A DNA stretch of 64,000 nucleotides from Sphingomicrobium astaxanthinifaciens. GTDB lineage: Bacteria > Pseudomonadota > Alphaproteobacteria > Sphingomonadales > Sphingomonadaceae. A program made the position numbers and the translations under genes. The stretch is taken from the NCBI RefSeq assembly GCF_022865105.1, contig NZ_JAKNYM010000001.1:434001-498000 (forward strand), read 5' to 3'. Shown here piece by piece: positions 27,611-36,199 of the stretch. Position 1 is the stretch's first letter; every line of letters starts with the position of its first letter. The notes below the pieces were generated by a model. The model saw nothing but the letters and a program-made list of their open reading frames with translations. It had not been told where the DNA came from and made no database searches.

Positions 27611-30286
27611 ATGCGCAGCCAGCGAATGGCCTTGCATCAGTCGAAAGAGATCAACGCCAGCGCGACCATTCGCGAGGCTTTGTCGTTCGACGTGCGCCCG
27701 GCCCATGACGATGGCGAGGCAATGATCGCCGAGCAGCGCGTGCAGCAGCTCGGCCATATCCCCCTCCTGCTCGGGCTGACCCACCTGTTCGGGTTCGTCC
27801 ATTATTTCATCGAGGGGGTGAGCCGCGACCCCCGGCTCCACCTTGCCATCCTCATCGGCCTGCTATGCGCCGACATCATCGCGCTCGGCGTGCTGCTCTT
27901 CCAGCGGCGGATCAGCCTTGCGCCATCACGCGCGATCCAGCTGCTCGGTGCCTATGCCGCTTTCTGTGCGGCGGGTTGGGCCTATCTGGCGACCTGCGTC
28001 TTCCACGACCTCAATGGCGGCAGTCCGCTGGTCGCCGCCATCGTGATCGGCGGCGGGGTCGTGGCGATGGCGATCGCGGCGATCGGGGCGCCCGCGCTGG
28101 CGATCCTCATGGGCCTGTCGGCGACCGTGTCGGCAGCTGTGTTCAAGGTGGACGAGGTCGTCATCCTCGGCCTGTCGCTGACCATCATCGTCGTCACCGC
28201 ATACGCGACCTTCTCCGCGCGCACGATGATCGCCACCGCCCGTCGCCGGCTGATCCTCGATCGTGAAGCGCACCAGGCGCTGCGCTTCGTCACCGAGTTT
28301 GAAAGTTCGGGACGCGGCTGGTTCTGGGAAACCGACGCGACCGGCACGCTGTCCTATGTCAGCCGCCAGCTCGCCGAGGACTTCGACTGCGATCCATCGG
28401 ATCTACTCGGTCGCCGTTTCACCGACCTGCTGTCGATCGACACCGCCACCGACGAGGAACATTTGCGCGAGGAGCGCACCCTCGGCTTCCACCTCTCGGC
28501 GCGCTTCCCCTTCGCCGATGTCGTGGTGCGCGCCGCGCGCGACGAGGATGTGCTCTGGTCGCTTTCCGGCAACCCCATCTTCAACGAGAATGGCAAGTTC
28601 ATCGGGTTTCGCGGTATCGGCGCCGACCTGACCGAACAGCGTCGCAACGAACAGGAAATCAGTCGCCTCGCGCGCTTCGATAGCCTCACGAGCCTGCCCA
28701 ACCGCGCCATGATGCGCCAGACGCTCGACGAAGCGCTGCGCAACGCGGCGCGCCGCCAGAAAGGGTGCGCGCTCTTTCTCATCGATCTCGACCGCTTCAA
28801 GAACGTCAACGACACGCTCGGCCATCCGGTCGGCGACAAGTTGCTACGGCAGGTCGCGCAGCGGCTTACCCGCGTGCTTGGCAACCACGGGCAGGTCGGC
28901 CGCCTCGGCGGCGACGAATTCAAGGCGGTGCTGCCCGGCGCGGTCGAGACAGGGCTGCTCGAACGCCTCGCCACGCTGATGATCGAACAGGTCTCGCAGC
29001 CCTATCAGATCGAAGGCCACCGCGTGACCATCGGCGCCTCGATCGGCATCGCCATCGGCGACCCCGGGCGCGCCTGTGCCGACAGCCTGACGCGCAATGC
29101 CGACCTCGCGCTCTATGCCGCCAAGGCCGCTGGGCGCGGCAAGCACTGCTTCTTCGAACCCTCGATGCACTCCGAGGCCACCGATCGCCAGCGCCTCGAG
29201 AACGACCTGCGCGGCGCGCTCGAACGCCATGAACTTGAGGTCCACTACCAGCCCATCGTGCGCGCCTCGTGCGAGGATCTGATCGGCTTCGAGGCGCTGG
29301 TGCGCTGGATCCACCCGGTCCGCGGCCCGATTTCGCCCGACCTGTTCATCTCGATCGCCGAGGAATGCGGGTTGATCGGCCGCCTCGGCGATTTCGTGCT
29401 CGAGACCGCCATCGCCACCGCCGCGCAATGGCCCGAGAATATTCGCATCGCGGTAAATCTCTCCCCGATCCAGTTCAACGATCCTAAGATCTGCGAAAAG
29501 ATCGCCACGCTCCTGACCGCTAACGGGATGCGCGCCGAGCGGCTCGAGCTGGAAATCACCGAGGGCGTGTTCCTCGCCGAAGGCCAGGCCACCGACGAGA
29601 CGTTCCAGCGCCTCAAGAATATCGGCGTGCGCCTCGCGCTCGACGATTTCGGCACCGGCTACTCCTCGCTCGGCTATCTCAAGACCGCGCCATTCGACAA
29701 GATCAAGATCGACCAGAGCTTCGTGCGCGGCGCCTCGAACCCTCACAGCCGCAACAGCGCCATCATTCGCGCCATCGTCGCGCTCGCCGAGAGCCTCGGG
29801 ATGGACACCACGGCGGAGGGGGTCGAGACCCACGACGACCTCAATCTCATCCGCGAACTCGGCTGCAGCCAGGTCCAGGGCTACATCTTCGGCAAGCCGT
29901 GCAACGCCGACCGCGCGTTTGAGATGGTCAAGCGCGCCTCGGTGTCCCCCGAGGGCCACCAGAATACGCGCGAACCGCGTCACCGCCTCATGCGCCGCGG
30001 GCTCATCATGCTCAACAACCAGCCGGTGGAAATCCGCCTACGCAACATCTCGGCGATGGGGGCCCTGATCGAATGTTCGGTCCCGGTCGCCCCGGGCACC
30101 GAGTTGACGATCGACATCATCGGCACCGGGCCGGTCGTGGGCACCGTGCGCTGGGCGCAGGCAGGGCGCTTCGGGGTCCAGTTCGACGAGACCTTCAACC
30201 TCACCCGGCTCGCGCCGCCGCGCAAGAAATCACCGGGGATCGAACCGCTGAACTCGCCCTTCTACGTCGATCGCCGCACCGGTTGA
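27611..30286 (+). CDS. Membrane PAS-GGDEF-EAL-PilZ c-di-GMP protein
   Basis: An 891-residue protein combining turnover and sensing of cyclic di-GMP. About six membrane helices (50-205), a PAS domain (about 230-345), GGDEF (about 350-510, intact RLGGDEF but no RxxD inhibitory site five residues before it), EAL (about 525-770 with FEALVRW, NLSPIQF, LEITEGVF, DDFGTGYSS, KIDQSFV, AEGVET and QGYIFGKP, so all phosphodiesterase residues are present) and a C-terminal PilZ-like domain (RHRLMRRG, RNISAMGALIEC). The likely net activity is phosphodiesterase with GGDEF as either cyclase or GTP sensor. The start is ATG 27611-27613. Confidence 0.9.
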   Translation: MRSQRMALHQSKEINASATIREALSFDVRPAHDDGEAMIAEQRVQQLGHIPLLLGLTHLFGFVHYFIEGVSRDPRLHLAILIGLLCADIIALGVLLFQRRISLAPSRAIQLLGAYAAFCAAGWAYLATCVFHDLNGGSPLVAAIVIGGGVVAMAIAAIGAPALAILMGLSATVSAAVFKVDEVVILGLSLTIIVVTAYATFSARTMIATARRRLILDREAHQALRFVTEFESSGRGWFWETDATGTLSYVSRQLAEDFDCDPSDLLGRRFTDLLSIDTATDEEHLREERTLGFHLSARFPFADVVVRAARDEDVLWSLSGNPIFNENGKFIGFRGIGADLTEQRRNEQEISRLARFDSLTSLPNRAMMRQTLDEALRNAARRQKGCALFLIDLDRFKNVNDTLGHPVGDKLLRQVAQRLTRVLGNHGQVGRLGGDEFKAVLPGAVETGLLERLATLMIEQVSQPYQIEGHRVTIGASIGIAIGDPGRACADSLTRNADLALYAAKAAGRGKHCFFEPSMHSEATDRQRLENDLRGALERHELEVHYQPIVRASCEDLIGFEALVRWIHPVRGPISPDLFISIAEECGLIGRLGDFVLETAIATAAQWPENIRIAVNLSPIQFNDPKICEKIATLLTANGMRAERLELEITEGVFLAEGQATDETFQRLKNIGVRLALDDFGTGYSSLGYLKTAPFDKIKIDQSFVRGASNPHSRNSAIIRAIVALAESLGMDTTAEGVETHDDLNLIRELGCSQVQGYIFGKPCNADRAFEMVKRASVSPEGHQNTREPRHRLMRRGLIMLNNQPVEIRLRNISAMGALIECSVPVAPGTELTIDIIGTGPVVGTVRWAQAGRFGVQFDETFNLTRLAPPRKKSPGIEPLNSPFYVDRRTG

Positions 30287-30353
30287 TTCACGACAAGGGG
30301 CGACCGCTGGAAGCGACCGCCCTTGCCTGGTCCATCCGAAGGCGATCGCCTAC

Positions 30354-32150
30354 CTAGAAGGCGTCGACCGGCATCTTCATCAGCGTTTCCGCCCCCGCCT
30401 CGACCTTGCGACGCAGCCCGCTCGCCTCGGGCAGGTGGCGTTCGCCATAATAGCGCGCGGTGAGCAGCTTGGCCTCGTGGAAGGCGGCATCTTCGCCCGC
30501 CTGGTCCTTCAGCTCGGCGCTCTTGCCCGCCATCTTGAGCCACATCCAGCCCAGCGTGACGAGCCCCATCAGCTCCATATAGGCATAGGCGCCCGCGCCG
30601 GCATTGTTGGGGTCGGCCATGCCGTTCTGGGCCAGCCACATGGTCGCGCCCTGCAGGTGCCCGACCGCCTTCTCGAGCGGCTCGGCGATCCCAGCGGGGT
30701 CGCCCGCCTGCTTGGCCGCCGCGATATCCTCCGCGAGCAGCTCGAAATAGGCGCGGATCGCCCGCCCGCCATTCTGGCCCAGCTTGCGCCCGACGAGATC
30801 CATCGCCTGCACGCCGTTGGTGCCCTCGTAAATCTGCGCGATGCGCGCGTCGCGCACGAACTGTTCGACCCCCCATTCGCGGATATAGCCGTGCCCGCCG
30901 AAGACCTGCTGCGACTGCACCGCGGCCTCGAACCCCTTGTCGGTGAGGTAGCCCTTGATGACCGGGGTCAGCAGGCTGATCAGGTCATCGGCCTGCTGAC
31001 GCTCCTCCTCGGTCTGCGCCTTGTGGGCGAGATCCACCTGGAGCGCGCCCCACAGCACGAGCGCGCGTGCCGCCTCGGTGAAGCTCTTGGTGTCCATCAG
31101 CATGCGGCGCACGTCGGGGTGCACCATGATGCTGTCGGCCTTGGCGCCCTCGTCGCGCCCCTCGGGCTTCAAGGCCCGGCCCTGGCGACGGTCCTTCGCA
31201 TAGGCCACCGCATTCTGATAGGCGGCGTCACCTTGCGCGAGGCCCTGGAGCCCGACGCCAAGACGCGCCGCGTTCATCATGATGAACATGGCGGCAAGGC
31301 CCTTTTCCTTCTCGCCGATGAGATAGCCCGTCGCCTCGTCATAGTTCATGACGCAGGTCGAATTGCCGTGGATACCCATCTTCTCCTCGATCGAGCCGCA
31401 GCTGACCGCGTTGCGCTCGCCCAGCGATCCGTCCTCGTTGACGAGATACTTAGGCACGATGAACATCGAGATGCCCTGCACGTTGTCGGGGCTGTCGGGC
31501 ATCTTGGCGAGCACCATGTGGATGATGTTCTCGCTCATGTCGTGCTCGCCGGCCGAGATGAAGATCTTGGTCCCGCTGATCTTGTAGGTGCCATCGTCCT
31601 GCGGCACGGCCTTGGTCTTGATGAGCCCGAGGTCGGTCCCGCAATGCGGTTCGGTGAGGTTCATCGTGCCGGTCCACTCGAGCGACACCATCTTGGGGGC
31701 GTAGGTCGCTTTCTGCTCTTCCGAGCCGACCGCCAGCAGCGCGGCGATCGCGCCCTGCGTCAGCCCGTTGTACATCTCGAACGCCTGGTTGGCGGCGACG
31801 ACATATTCGCTGAATGCCGTCGACAGCACGTGCGGCAGGTCCTGCCCGCCATATTCCTCGGGGAAGCTGAGCGTCCCCCACCCGCCTTCGCGGAACTGGT
31901 CGAAGGCTTCCTTGAAACCCGTCGGCGTGGTGACGCTGCCATCATCATGCCGGGTGCAGCCCTCCTCGTCGCCCGACCGGTTGAGCGGCGCGATCACCTC
32001 GGCGGCGAACTTGCCGCCTTCGGTCAGAATCGCCTCGACGACATCCGCATCTGCATTCTGGAAACCGGGAAGGTTGGCGTAATTCTGCAGCCCGATCAGG
32101 TGATCGAGCACATATTTGGTATCGGCAACGGGGGCGTCGTAGACGGGCAT
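30354..32150 (-). CDS. Acyl-CoA dehydrogenase, DmdC-like branch
   Basis: A 598-residue FAD acyl-CoA dehydrogenase with the extra N-terminal and C-terminal segments of the 3-methylmercaptopropionyl-CoA dehydrogenase-like branch. FAD/substrate motifs [14 protein letters not shown] and [15 protein letters not shown], then [24 protein letters not shown] and the catalytic base region [18 protein letters not shown]. The substrate is not determined; a medium- or branched-chain acyl-CoA is likely. It follows its MerR regulator by two bases. Confidence 0.92.
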   Translation of the reverse strand: MPVYDAPVADTKYVLDHLIGLQNYANLPGFQNADADVVEAILTEGGKFAAEVIAPLNRSGDEEGCTRHDDGSVTTPTGFKEAFDQFREGGWGTLSFPEEYGGQDLPHVLSTAFSEYVVAANQAFEMYNGLTQGAIAALLAVGSEEQKATYAPKMVSLEWTGTMNLTEPHCGTDLGLIKTKAVPQDDGTYKISGTKIFISAGEHDMSENIIHMVLAKMPDSPDNVQGISMFIVPKYLVNEDGSLGERNAVSCGSIEEKMGIHGNSTCVMNYDEATGYLIGEKEKGLAAMFIMMNAARLGVGLQGLAQGDAAYQNAVAYAKDRRQGRALKPEGRDEGAKADSIMVHPDVRRMLMDTKSFTEAARALVLWGALQVDLAHKAQTEEERQQADDLISLLTPVIKGYLTDKGFEAAVQSQQVFGGHGYIREWGVEQFVRDARIAQIYEGTNGVQAMDLVGRKLGQNGGRAIRAYFELLAEDIAAAKQAGDPAGIAEPLEKAVGHLQGATMWLAQNGMADPNNAGAGAYAYMELMGLVTLGWMWLKMAGKSAELKDQAGEDAAFHEAKLLTARYYGERHLPEASGLRRKVEAGAETLMKMPVDAF

Positions 32151-32152
32151 GT

Positions 32153-32545
32153 TCAGTCCTCGCTATTGTCTTCGAGAAGGCGCACGAAGCCTTCCAGTTC
32201 TTCGATGGTTTCGTCGATATCGGCTTTCTGACGGGTCAGCGCGTCGATCCGCTCGCGGCAGCGGTCGAGCGTGACCTGCCGCTGCGTTCGGCGCTGGTCG
32301 CCGAGGTCGTAGAGATCGAGCAGTTCGCCGATCTCGGCGAGGCTGAAGCCGACGCGCTTGCCACGCAGGATCCACGCCACTCGGGCGCGGTCGCGTTCGG
32401 AATAGAGCCGCTGGGTGCCGACCCGCTTGGGCGAGATCAGTCGTTCGTCTTCATAGAAACGCAGCGCGCGGGCGGTGACCCCGAACTCCTCGCACATCTG
32501 CCCGATCGAATATTGGGCGTCGGAATCGGCATGGCTAGCTGACAT
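32153..32545 (-). CDS. MerR-family regulator (LiuR-like)
   Basis: A 130-residue MerR protein: winged helix ([30 protein letters not shown], here cited by its start and end, about 12-41), then a dimerising coiled coil with no metal-binding Cys cluster. Members of this branch control fatty-acid or branched-chain amino-acid breakdown, in keeping with the acyl-CoA dehydrogenase behind it. Its own promoter carries a matching operator (32559-32574) and would give a nearly leaderless mRNA. Confidence 0.9.
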   Translation of the reverse strand: MSASHADSDAQYSIGQMCEEFGVTARALRFYEDERLISPKRVGTQRLYSERDRARVAWILRGKRVGFSLAEIGELLDLYDLGDQRRTQRQVTLDRCRERIDALTRQKADIDETIEELEGFVRLLEDNSED

Positions 32546-32551
32546 GAAGGT

Positions 32552-32580
32552 AAGCTAGTTGACGCTTCCGTAAAGGTCAA
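32552..32580 (-). promoter_or_regulatory. Promoter and MerR/LiuR-like operator of the regulator operon
   Basis: On the minus strand: -35 TTGACC (32580-32575), a 17-base spacer, -10 TAGCTT (32557-32552). The spacer is TTTACGGAAGCGTCAA plus one base, a near palindrome TTTACG-N4-CGTCAA matching the LiuR-type operator TTTACG-N4-CGTAAA. MerR-family operators typically lie between -35 and -10, as here. The predicted transcript begins about at the ATG (32545). Confidence 0.6.
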
Positions 32581-32612
32581 TGAGGTTGCGATGAACAACC
32601 CACGCCCTGCGC

Positions 32613-33041
32613 TCAGCAGATCGCCTCACCCGCCGGATCGACCGGATCGACGGCCGCGTCATGATCGGCGACTAGCTCGCGCGCGTCGAGGCGCGCATCG
32701 CCGCCGCAATAATAATCGCAAGCGGCATTGCCTGCATCGAGCCGGGCGACCTTTCCCTCGATCGAGAGCGGGATACGGCACTGCTCGTCTCCCCGGGGGA
32801 CAAAGGCGAGTTCGTCGCCATCCCCCTCGACGCGCCCTTCCGCCATGCAATTGGCATCGCCCTCATCGGCATACAGGATGAAGCTCGCCGCGTTGCCCGC
32901 GCCGACGCAGAGGCCCGAGCGACCATCCTGCGCGGCGTAGAGCGCCGCCTCCAGCGCCGCCGTTTCCGGCGCGCCATCGTCCGCTTCGTTCGCGCAGCCC
33001 GTGAGGGCCAGCACGAGCGCCCCGCCCCAGATGATCCGCAT
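32613..33041 (-). CDS. Small Cys-rich lipoprotein, unknown
   Basis: A 142-residue exported protein. Lipobox LTGC, Cys15 or so as the acylated residue, then an acidic domain with six further Cys in about 100 residues (GLCVG, ANCMAEG, EQCRIP, AACDYYCGG, terminal AIC), which suggests disulfides. No family recognised. It lies two bases after the DUF7218-like gene, so they are probably cotranscribed. Confidence 0.75.
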   Translation of the reverse strand: MRIIWGGALVLALTGCANEADDGAPETAALEAALYAAQDGRSGLCVGAGNAASFILYADEGDANCMAEGRVEGDGDELAFVPRGDEQCRIPLSIEGKVARLDAGNAACDYYCGGDARLDARELVADHDAAVDPVDPAGEAIC

Positions 33042-33043
33042 GC

Positions 33044-33289
33044 TCAGTCCCTCAACGCCTCGATCATTTCGTCCTTGGTCATATCCGACCGCCCCTCGAT
33101 ATCGCGCTCCTGCGCGAGATCGTAAAGCTCCTCCTTCGTACGCTCCTCATAGGGCCGCGAGTCATGATCGATATTGTCGTTCACCCTGGCATTGGCGATC
33201 GCTGCCGCCTTCGATTTCGAATAGCCCTCCTCGCGCAGGTCTTCGTAGAGCTTGTCGTCCTTGATGCTGTCGCCGTGGTCCTTGGCCAT
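33044..33289 (-). CDS. Small DUF7218-like / Rho-N-like protein
   Basis: An 81-residue very hydrophilic protein. The N-terminal part MAKDHGDSIKDDKLYEDLRE and SKSKAAAIANAR match small proteins now filed as DUF7218, and the C-terminal part YEERTKEELYDLAQERDIEGRSDMTKDEMIEAL (about 47-79) resembles a Rho-termination-factor N-terminal SAP-like helix pair, a nucleic acid binder. ATG 33287-33289 has AAAGGA upstream. Role unknown; possibly a stress-linked DNA/RNA-binding protein. Confidence 0.8.
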   Translation of the reverse strand: MAKDHGDSIKDDKLYEDLREEGYSKSKAAAIANARVNDNIDHDSRPYEERTKEELYDLAQERDIEGRSDMTKDEMIEALRD

Positions 33290-33422
33290 GCGCCGTCCTT
33301 TCGCAAATTCCCCTCTTCCAATGATCGAGCGAACCCCGCGGCTCCCTCGTGACAGGAGGGAGACAAATGGCGTTCGCGCTCCTATATGCGTGTCCGTGGG
33401 TGGGGAGAGGATTCGCAAGGCC

Positions 33423-34868
33423 ATGCTGACGACCAATCCGTTCGACGACGACAAGCTCCGCGAGGAATGCGGTGTCTTCGGGGTCTGGGGCGCCGACGGC
33501 GCCTCGTCGGTAGTCGCGCTCGGGCTCCACGCCCTCCAGCACCGCGGCCAGGAAGCCGCCGGGATCGTCAGCCACGACGGGCACAATTTCCATGCCCACC
33601 GCGCCATGGGGCATGTCGCCGGCAATTTCGATCGCGACGATATCATCCGCAAGCTCGCGGGCTCGGCCGCGATCGGGCACGTGCGCTATTCGACCACCGG
33701 CGAGACCGCGCTGCGCAACGTCCAGCCGCTGTTCGCCGACCTTGCCACCGGCGGGTTCGCGGTGGCGCACAACGGCAATCTGTCGAACGCGATGACGCTC
33801 CGCGACCAGCTCATTGCCCGCGGCTCGATCTTCCAGTCGACCAGCGACACCGAGGTCATCATCCATCTTGTCGCCACCTCGACCAAGCCGACCGCGGTCA
33901 AGCGCCTCAAGAAGGCGCTCAGAAAGGTCGAAGGCGCCTACAGCCTCGTCTGCCTCCTGCCCGACGGCCTCATCGCCTGCCGCGACCCGCTCGGCGTGCG
34001 CCCGTTGGTCATGGGCAGATATAACGACGCCTATGTCTTCGCGTCCGAAAGCGTCGCCTTCGACGTCATCGGCGCGCAATATATCCGCGATGTCGAACCG
34101 GGCGAGCTGATCGTCGTCAACGACGACGGGCTGCAGAGCTTCCACCCCTTCGAGGAGCAGAAGCCCCGCCCCTGTATCTTCGAACATGTCTATTTCTCGC
34201 GCCCCGACAGCATCATCGAGGGCACCAGCGTCTACCATACCCGCAAGGCGATCGGTGCCGAACTGGCGCGCGAGGCGCCGGTCGAGGCCGATCTCGTCGT
34301 TCCCGTGCCCGACAGCGGCGTCCCTGCCGCGATCGGCTACAGCCAGGCCGCCGACATCCCCTTCGAGCTCGGCATCATCCGCTCGCACTATGTCGGGCGC
34401 ACCTTCATCCAGCCCACCGATGGCGTGCGTCACCTCGGCGTCAAGCTCAAGCACAACGCCAATTCCGCCCTCATCAAGGGCAAGCGCATCGTGCTCATCG
34501 ACGACAGCATCGTGCGCGGCACCACCAGCCTCAAGATCGTGCAGATGATGCGCGATGCCGGCGCGGCCGAGGTGCATATGCGCATCGCTTCGCCGCCGAC
34601 CCGCTTCAGCTGCTATTACGGCGTCGACACCCCGCGCCGCGAGAAGCTCCTCGCCGCGCAGATGAATGTCGAGGCGATGGCCAGGCATATCCAGGCCGAC
34701 AGCCTCGCCTTCATCAGCCTCGAGGGGCTCTACAACGCGCTGGGCGATCACCGCGATGCGGCCCATCCGCAGCGCTGCGACGCCTGCTTCTCGGGCGACT
34801 ATCCCACCACCCTCACCGACCGCGACCGCGAAGAACCGCAACAGCTCGACCTCGTCGCGAACGATTAG
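33423..34868 (+). CDS. purF: Amidophosphoribosyltransferase
   Basis: A 481-residue PurF, committing PRPP to purine synthesis. A 15-residue propeptide precedes the nucleophile Cys16 in EECGVFGVWG, to be exposed by self-cleavage. Glutaminase residues follow (HNGNLSNA, IRYSTTGE-like VRYSTTGE), and the PRPP loop is VLIDDSIVRGTTS. The C-terminal RCDACFSGDY has the type Cys pair linked to an Fe-S centre in the Bacillus-type enzyme. The ATG is at 33423. Confidence 0.97.
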   Translation: MLTTNPFDDDKLREECGVFGVWGADGASSVVALGLHALQHRGQEAAGIVSHDGHNFHAHRAMGHVAGNFDRDDIIRKLAGSAAIGHVRYSTTGETALRNVQPLFADLATGGFAVAHNGNLSNAMTLRDQLIARGSIFQSTSDTEVIIHLVATSTKPTAVKRLKKALRKVEGAYSLVCLLPDGLIACRDPLGVRPLVMGRYNDAYVFASESVAFDVIGAQYIRDVEPGELIVVNDDGLQSFHPFEEQKPRPCIFEHVYFSRPDSIIEGTSVYHTRKAIGAELAREAPVEADLVVPVPDSGVPAAIGYSQAADIPFELGIIRSHYVGRTFIQPTDGVRHLGVKLKHNANSALIKGKRIVLIDDSIVRGTTSLKIVQMMRDAGAAEVHMRIASPPTRFSCYYGVDTPRREKLLAAQMNVEAMARHIQADSLAFISLEGLYNALGDHRDAAHPQRCDACFSGDYPTTLTDRDREEPQQLDLVAND

Positions 34869-34874
34869 GATCCC

Positions 34875-35582
34875 ATGACCAAGCCTTTTGACAACAAGAC
34901 CGCGCTGGTGACCGGCGCGAGCCGCGGCATCGGTGCTGCCATCGCCGAAGCGCTCGCCGCGAATGGCGCCCACGTCATCCTCGTCGCGCGCGATGCCGCC
35001 GCGCTCGAACAGGTCGAGGAACGCATCCATGCCGCCGGCGGCAGCGCCACGATCGCGCCGATGGACCTGCTCGAAAATGGCAATATCGGCAAGCTCGGCC
35101 AGGCCATCGCCAGTCGCTGGGAGGCCCTCGACATCCTCGTCCTCAACGCCGCGACGCTGGGGACGCTGACCAGTGTCCAGGCGATCGACGGCAACGAATT
35201 CGTGCGGGTCATGAGCCTCAACCTCCTCGCCAATCAGGCGATGATCGCCGCGTTCCACGCCATGCTGGTGAAGGCGGAACGCGCGGAGGTCGTCGGCGTC
35301 ACCAGCTCGGTGGGCGCCAACCCGCGGGCCTATTGGGGCGCCTATGGCGCCAGCAAGGCGGCCTTCGACACGCTTCTCAAGGCCTATGCCGACGAGAATG
35401 AGAACCCGGGCCGGATCCGGGTGCACCTTCTCGACCCCGGCGCCACCCGCACGACCATGCGCGTGCGCGCCTTCCCGGGGGAGGATCCCGCCGAGGTCAA
35501 GCCGCCCGAGGTCGTCGCCGAGGCGCTCGTCGAGCGGCTGCAGTCCGATGCGCCGACCGGGCAGACGGTTCGCGTCGACTAG
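34875..35582 (+). CDS. SDR-family oxidoreductase
   Basis: A 235-residue short-chain dehydrogenase/reductase. The cofactor loop TGASRGIG about 14-21, NAATL in place of NNAG, the Ser in VTSSVGAN, and the catalytic Tyr-x-x-x-Lys in YGASKAAF are present. Typical of the small FabG-like proteins found after purF; substrate unknown. Its stop TAG shares the CTAG with the stop of pcm on the other strand. Confidence 0.9.
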   Translation: MTKPFDNKTALVTGASRGIGAAIAEALAANGAHVILVARDAAALEQVEERIHAAGGSATIAPMDLLENGNIGKLGQAIASRWEALDILVLNAATLGTLTSVQAIDGNEFVRVMSLNLLANQAMIAAFHAMLVKAERAEVVGVTSSVGANPRAYWGAYGASKAAFDTLLKAYADENENPGRIRVHLLDPGATRTTMRVRAFPGEDPAEVKPPEVVAEALVERLQSDAPTGQTVRVD

Positions 35583-36199
35583 CCTTCGATCAGGGGGACG
35601 AAGCGCACCGCGCACAGCGCGCGCTGGCTGATCCTCTCGCCAATGCGGCGGACCAGCACGAGCTCTTGGTGCTGGGCGGGCGATCCCACGGGCACGATCA
35701 TTCGCCCCCCCTCCCCCAGCTGGGCGACGAGGGCGGGGGGAATGCGCGCCGCCGCCGCGGAAACGAGGATGGCGTCGAACGGGGCGGCCTCGGGCCAGCC
35801 GGCGCTGCCGTCGCTTGCGCGCAATCGGACCGTCTCGATGCCCAGCGCGGCCATCCGGGCCCGCGCCGGTTCGATGAAGGACGCCACCCGTTCGATGGCG
35901 TGGACGCTCGCCACCAGCCGGCTCGCCACCGCCGCCGCATAGCCCGATCCCGCGCCGACCTCGAGCAGCCGGTCGTCGGGCGCGAGCTCGAGCGCCTGGA
36001 GCATATAGGCCACGATATAGGGCTGCGAGATCGTCTGTCCCGCGCCGATCGGCAGCGGTCGGTCGGCATAGGCCTCGCTCGCCAGCGAGTCGGCGATGAA
36101 CCGCTCGCGCGGGATCGCCGCCATCGCCTCGAGCACCCGCGGGTCCGAGATGCCGCGGCGGCGCAGCTGCCGCTCGACCATCTCGGCCCGGCTGGTCAT
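35579..36199 (-). CDS. pcm: Protein-L-isoaspartate O-methyltransferase
   Basis: A 206-residue PCMT that starts repair of isoaspartyl residues. Canonical motifs: MVERQLRRRGISDPRVLEAM, RERFI, AGQTISQPYIVAYMLQ, SAM motif LLEVGAGSGYAAAV, and DAILVSAAAARIP. The ATG at 36197-36199 overlaps the cfa stop (ATGA). The open frame upstream belongs to the cfa gene's antiframe. Confidence 0.95.
   Translation of the reverse strand: MTSRAEMVERQLRRRGISDPRVLEAMAAIPRERFIADSLASEAYADRPLPIGAGQTISQPYIVAYMLQALELAPDDRLLEVGAGSGYAAAVASRLVASVHAIERVASFIEPARARMAALGIETVRLRASDGSAGWPEAAPFDAILVSAAAARIPPALVAQLGEGGRMIVPVGSPAQHQELVLVRRIGERISQRALCAVRFVPLIEG

Noticed and set aside
30298-30333. GCGACCGC direct repeat after the GGDEF-EAL-PilZ gene as a terminator
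   Set aside because: The two copies are direct, not inverted; only CAAGGG/CCCTTG pair, with a long loop and no T-run.
30435-32231. A 598-codon open frame on the plus strand opposite the acyl-CoA dehydrogenase
   Set aside because: It mirrors the dehydrogenase codon phase; high GC3 removes stops on the antisense strand. Its product is His/Arg/Leu-rich without any domain.
33162-35615. An 817-codon open frame on the minus strand across purF and the SDR gene
   Set aside because: Antisense shadow of two well-identified genes; no recognisable protein features.
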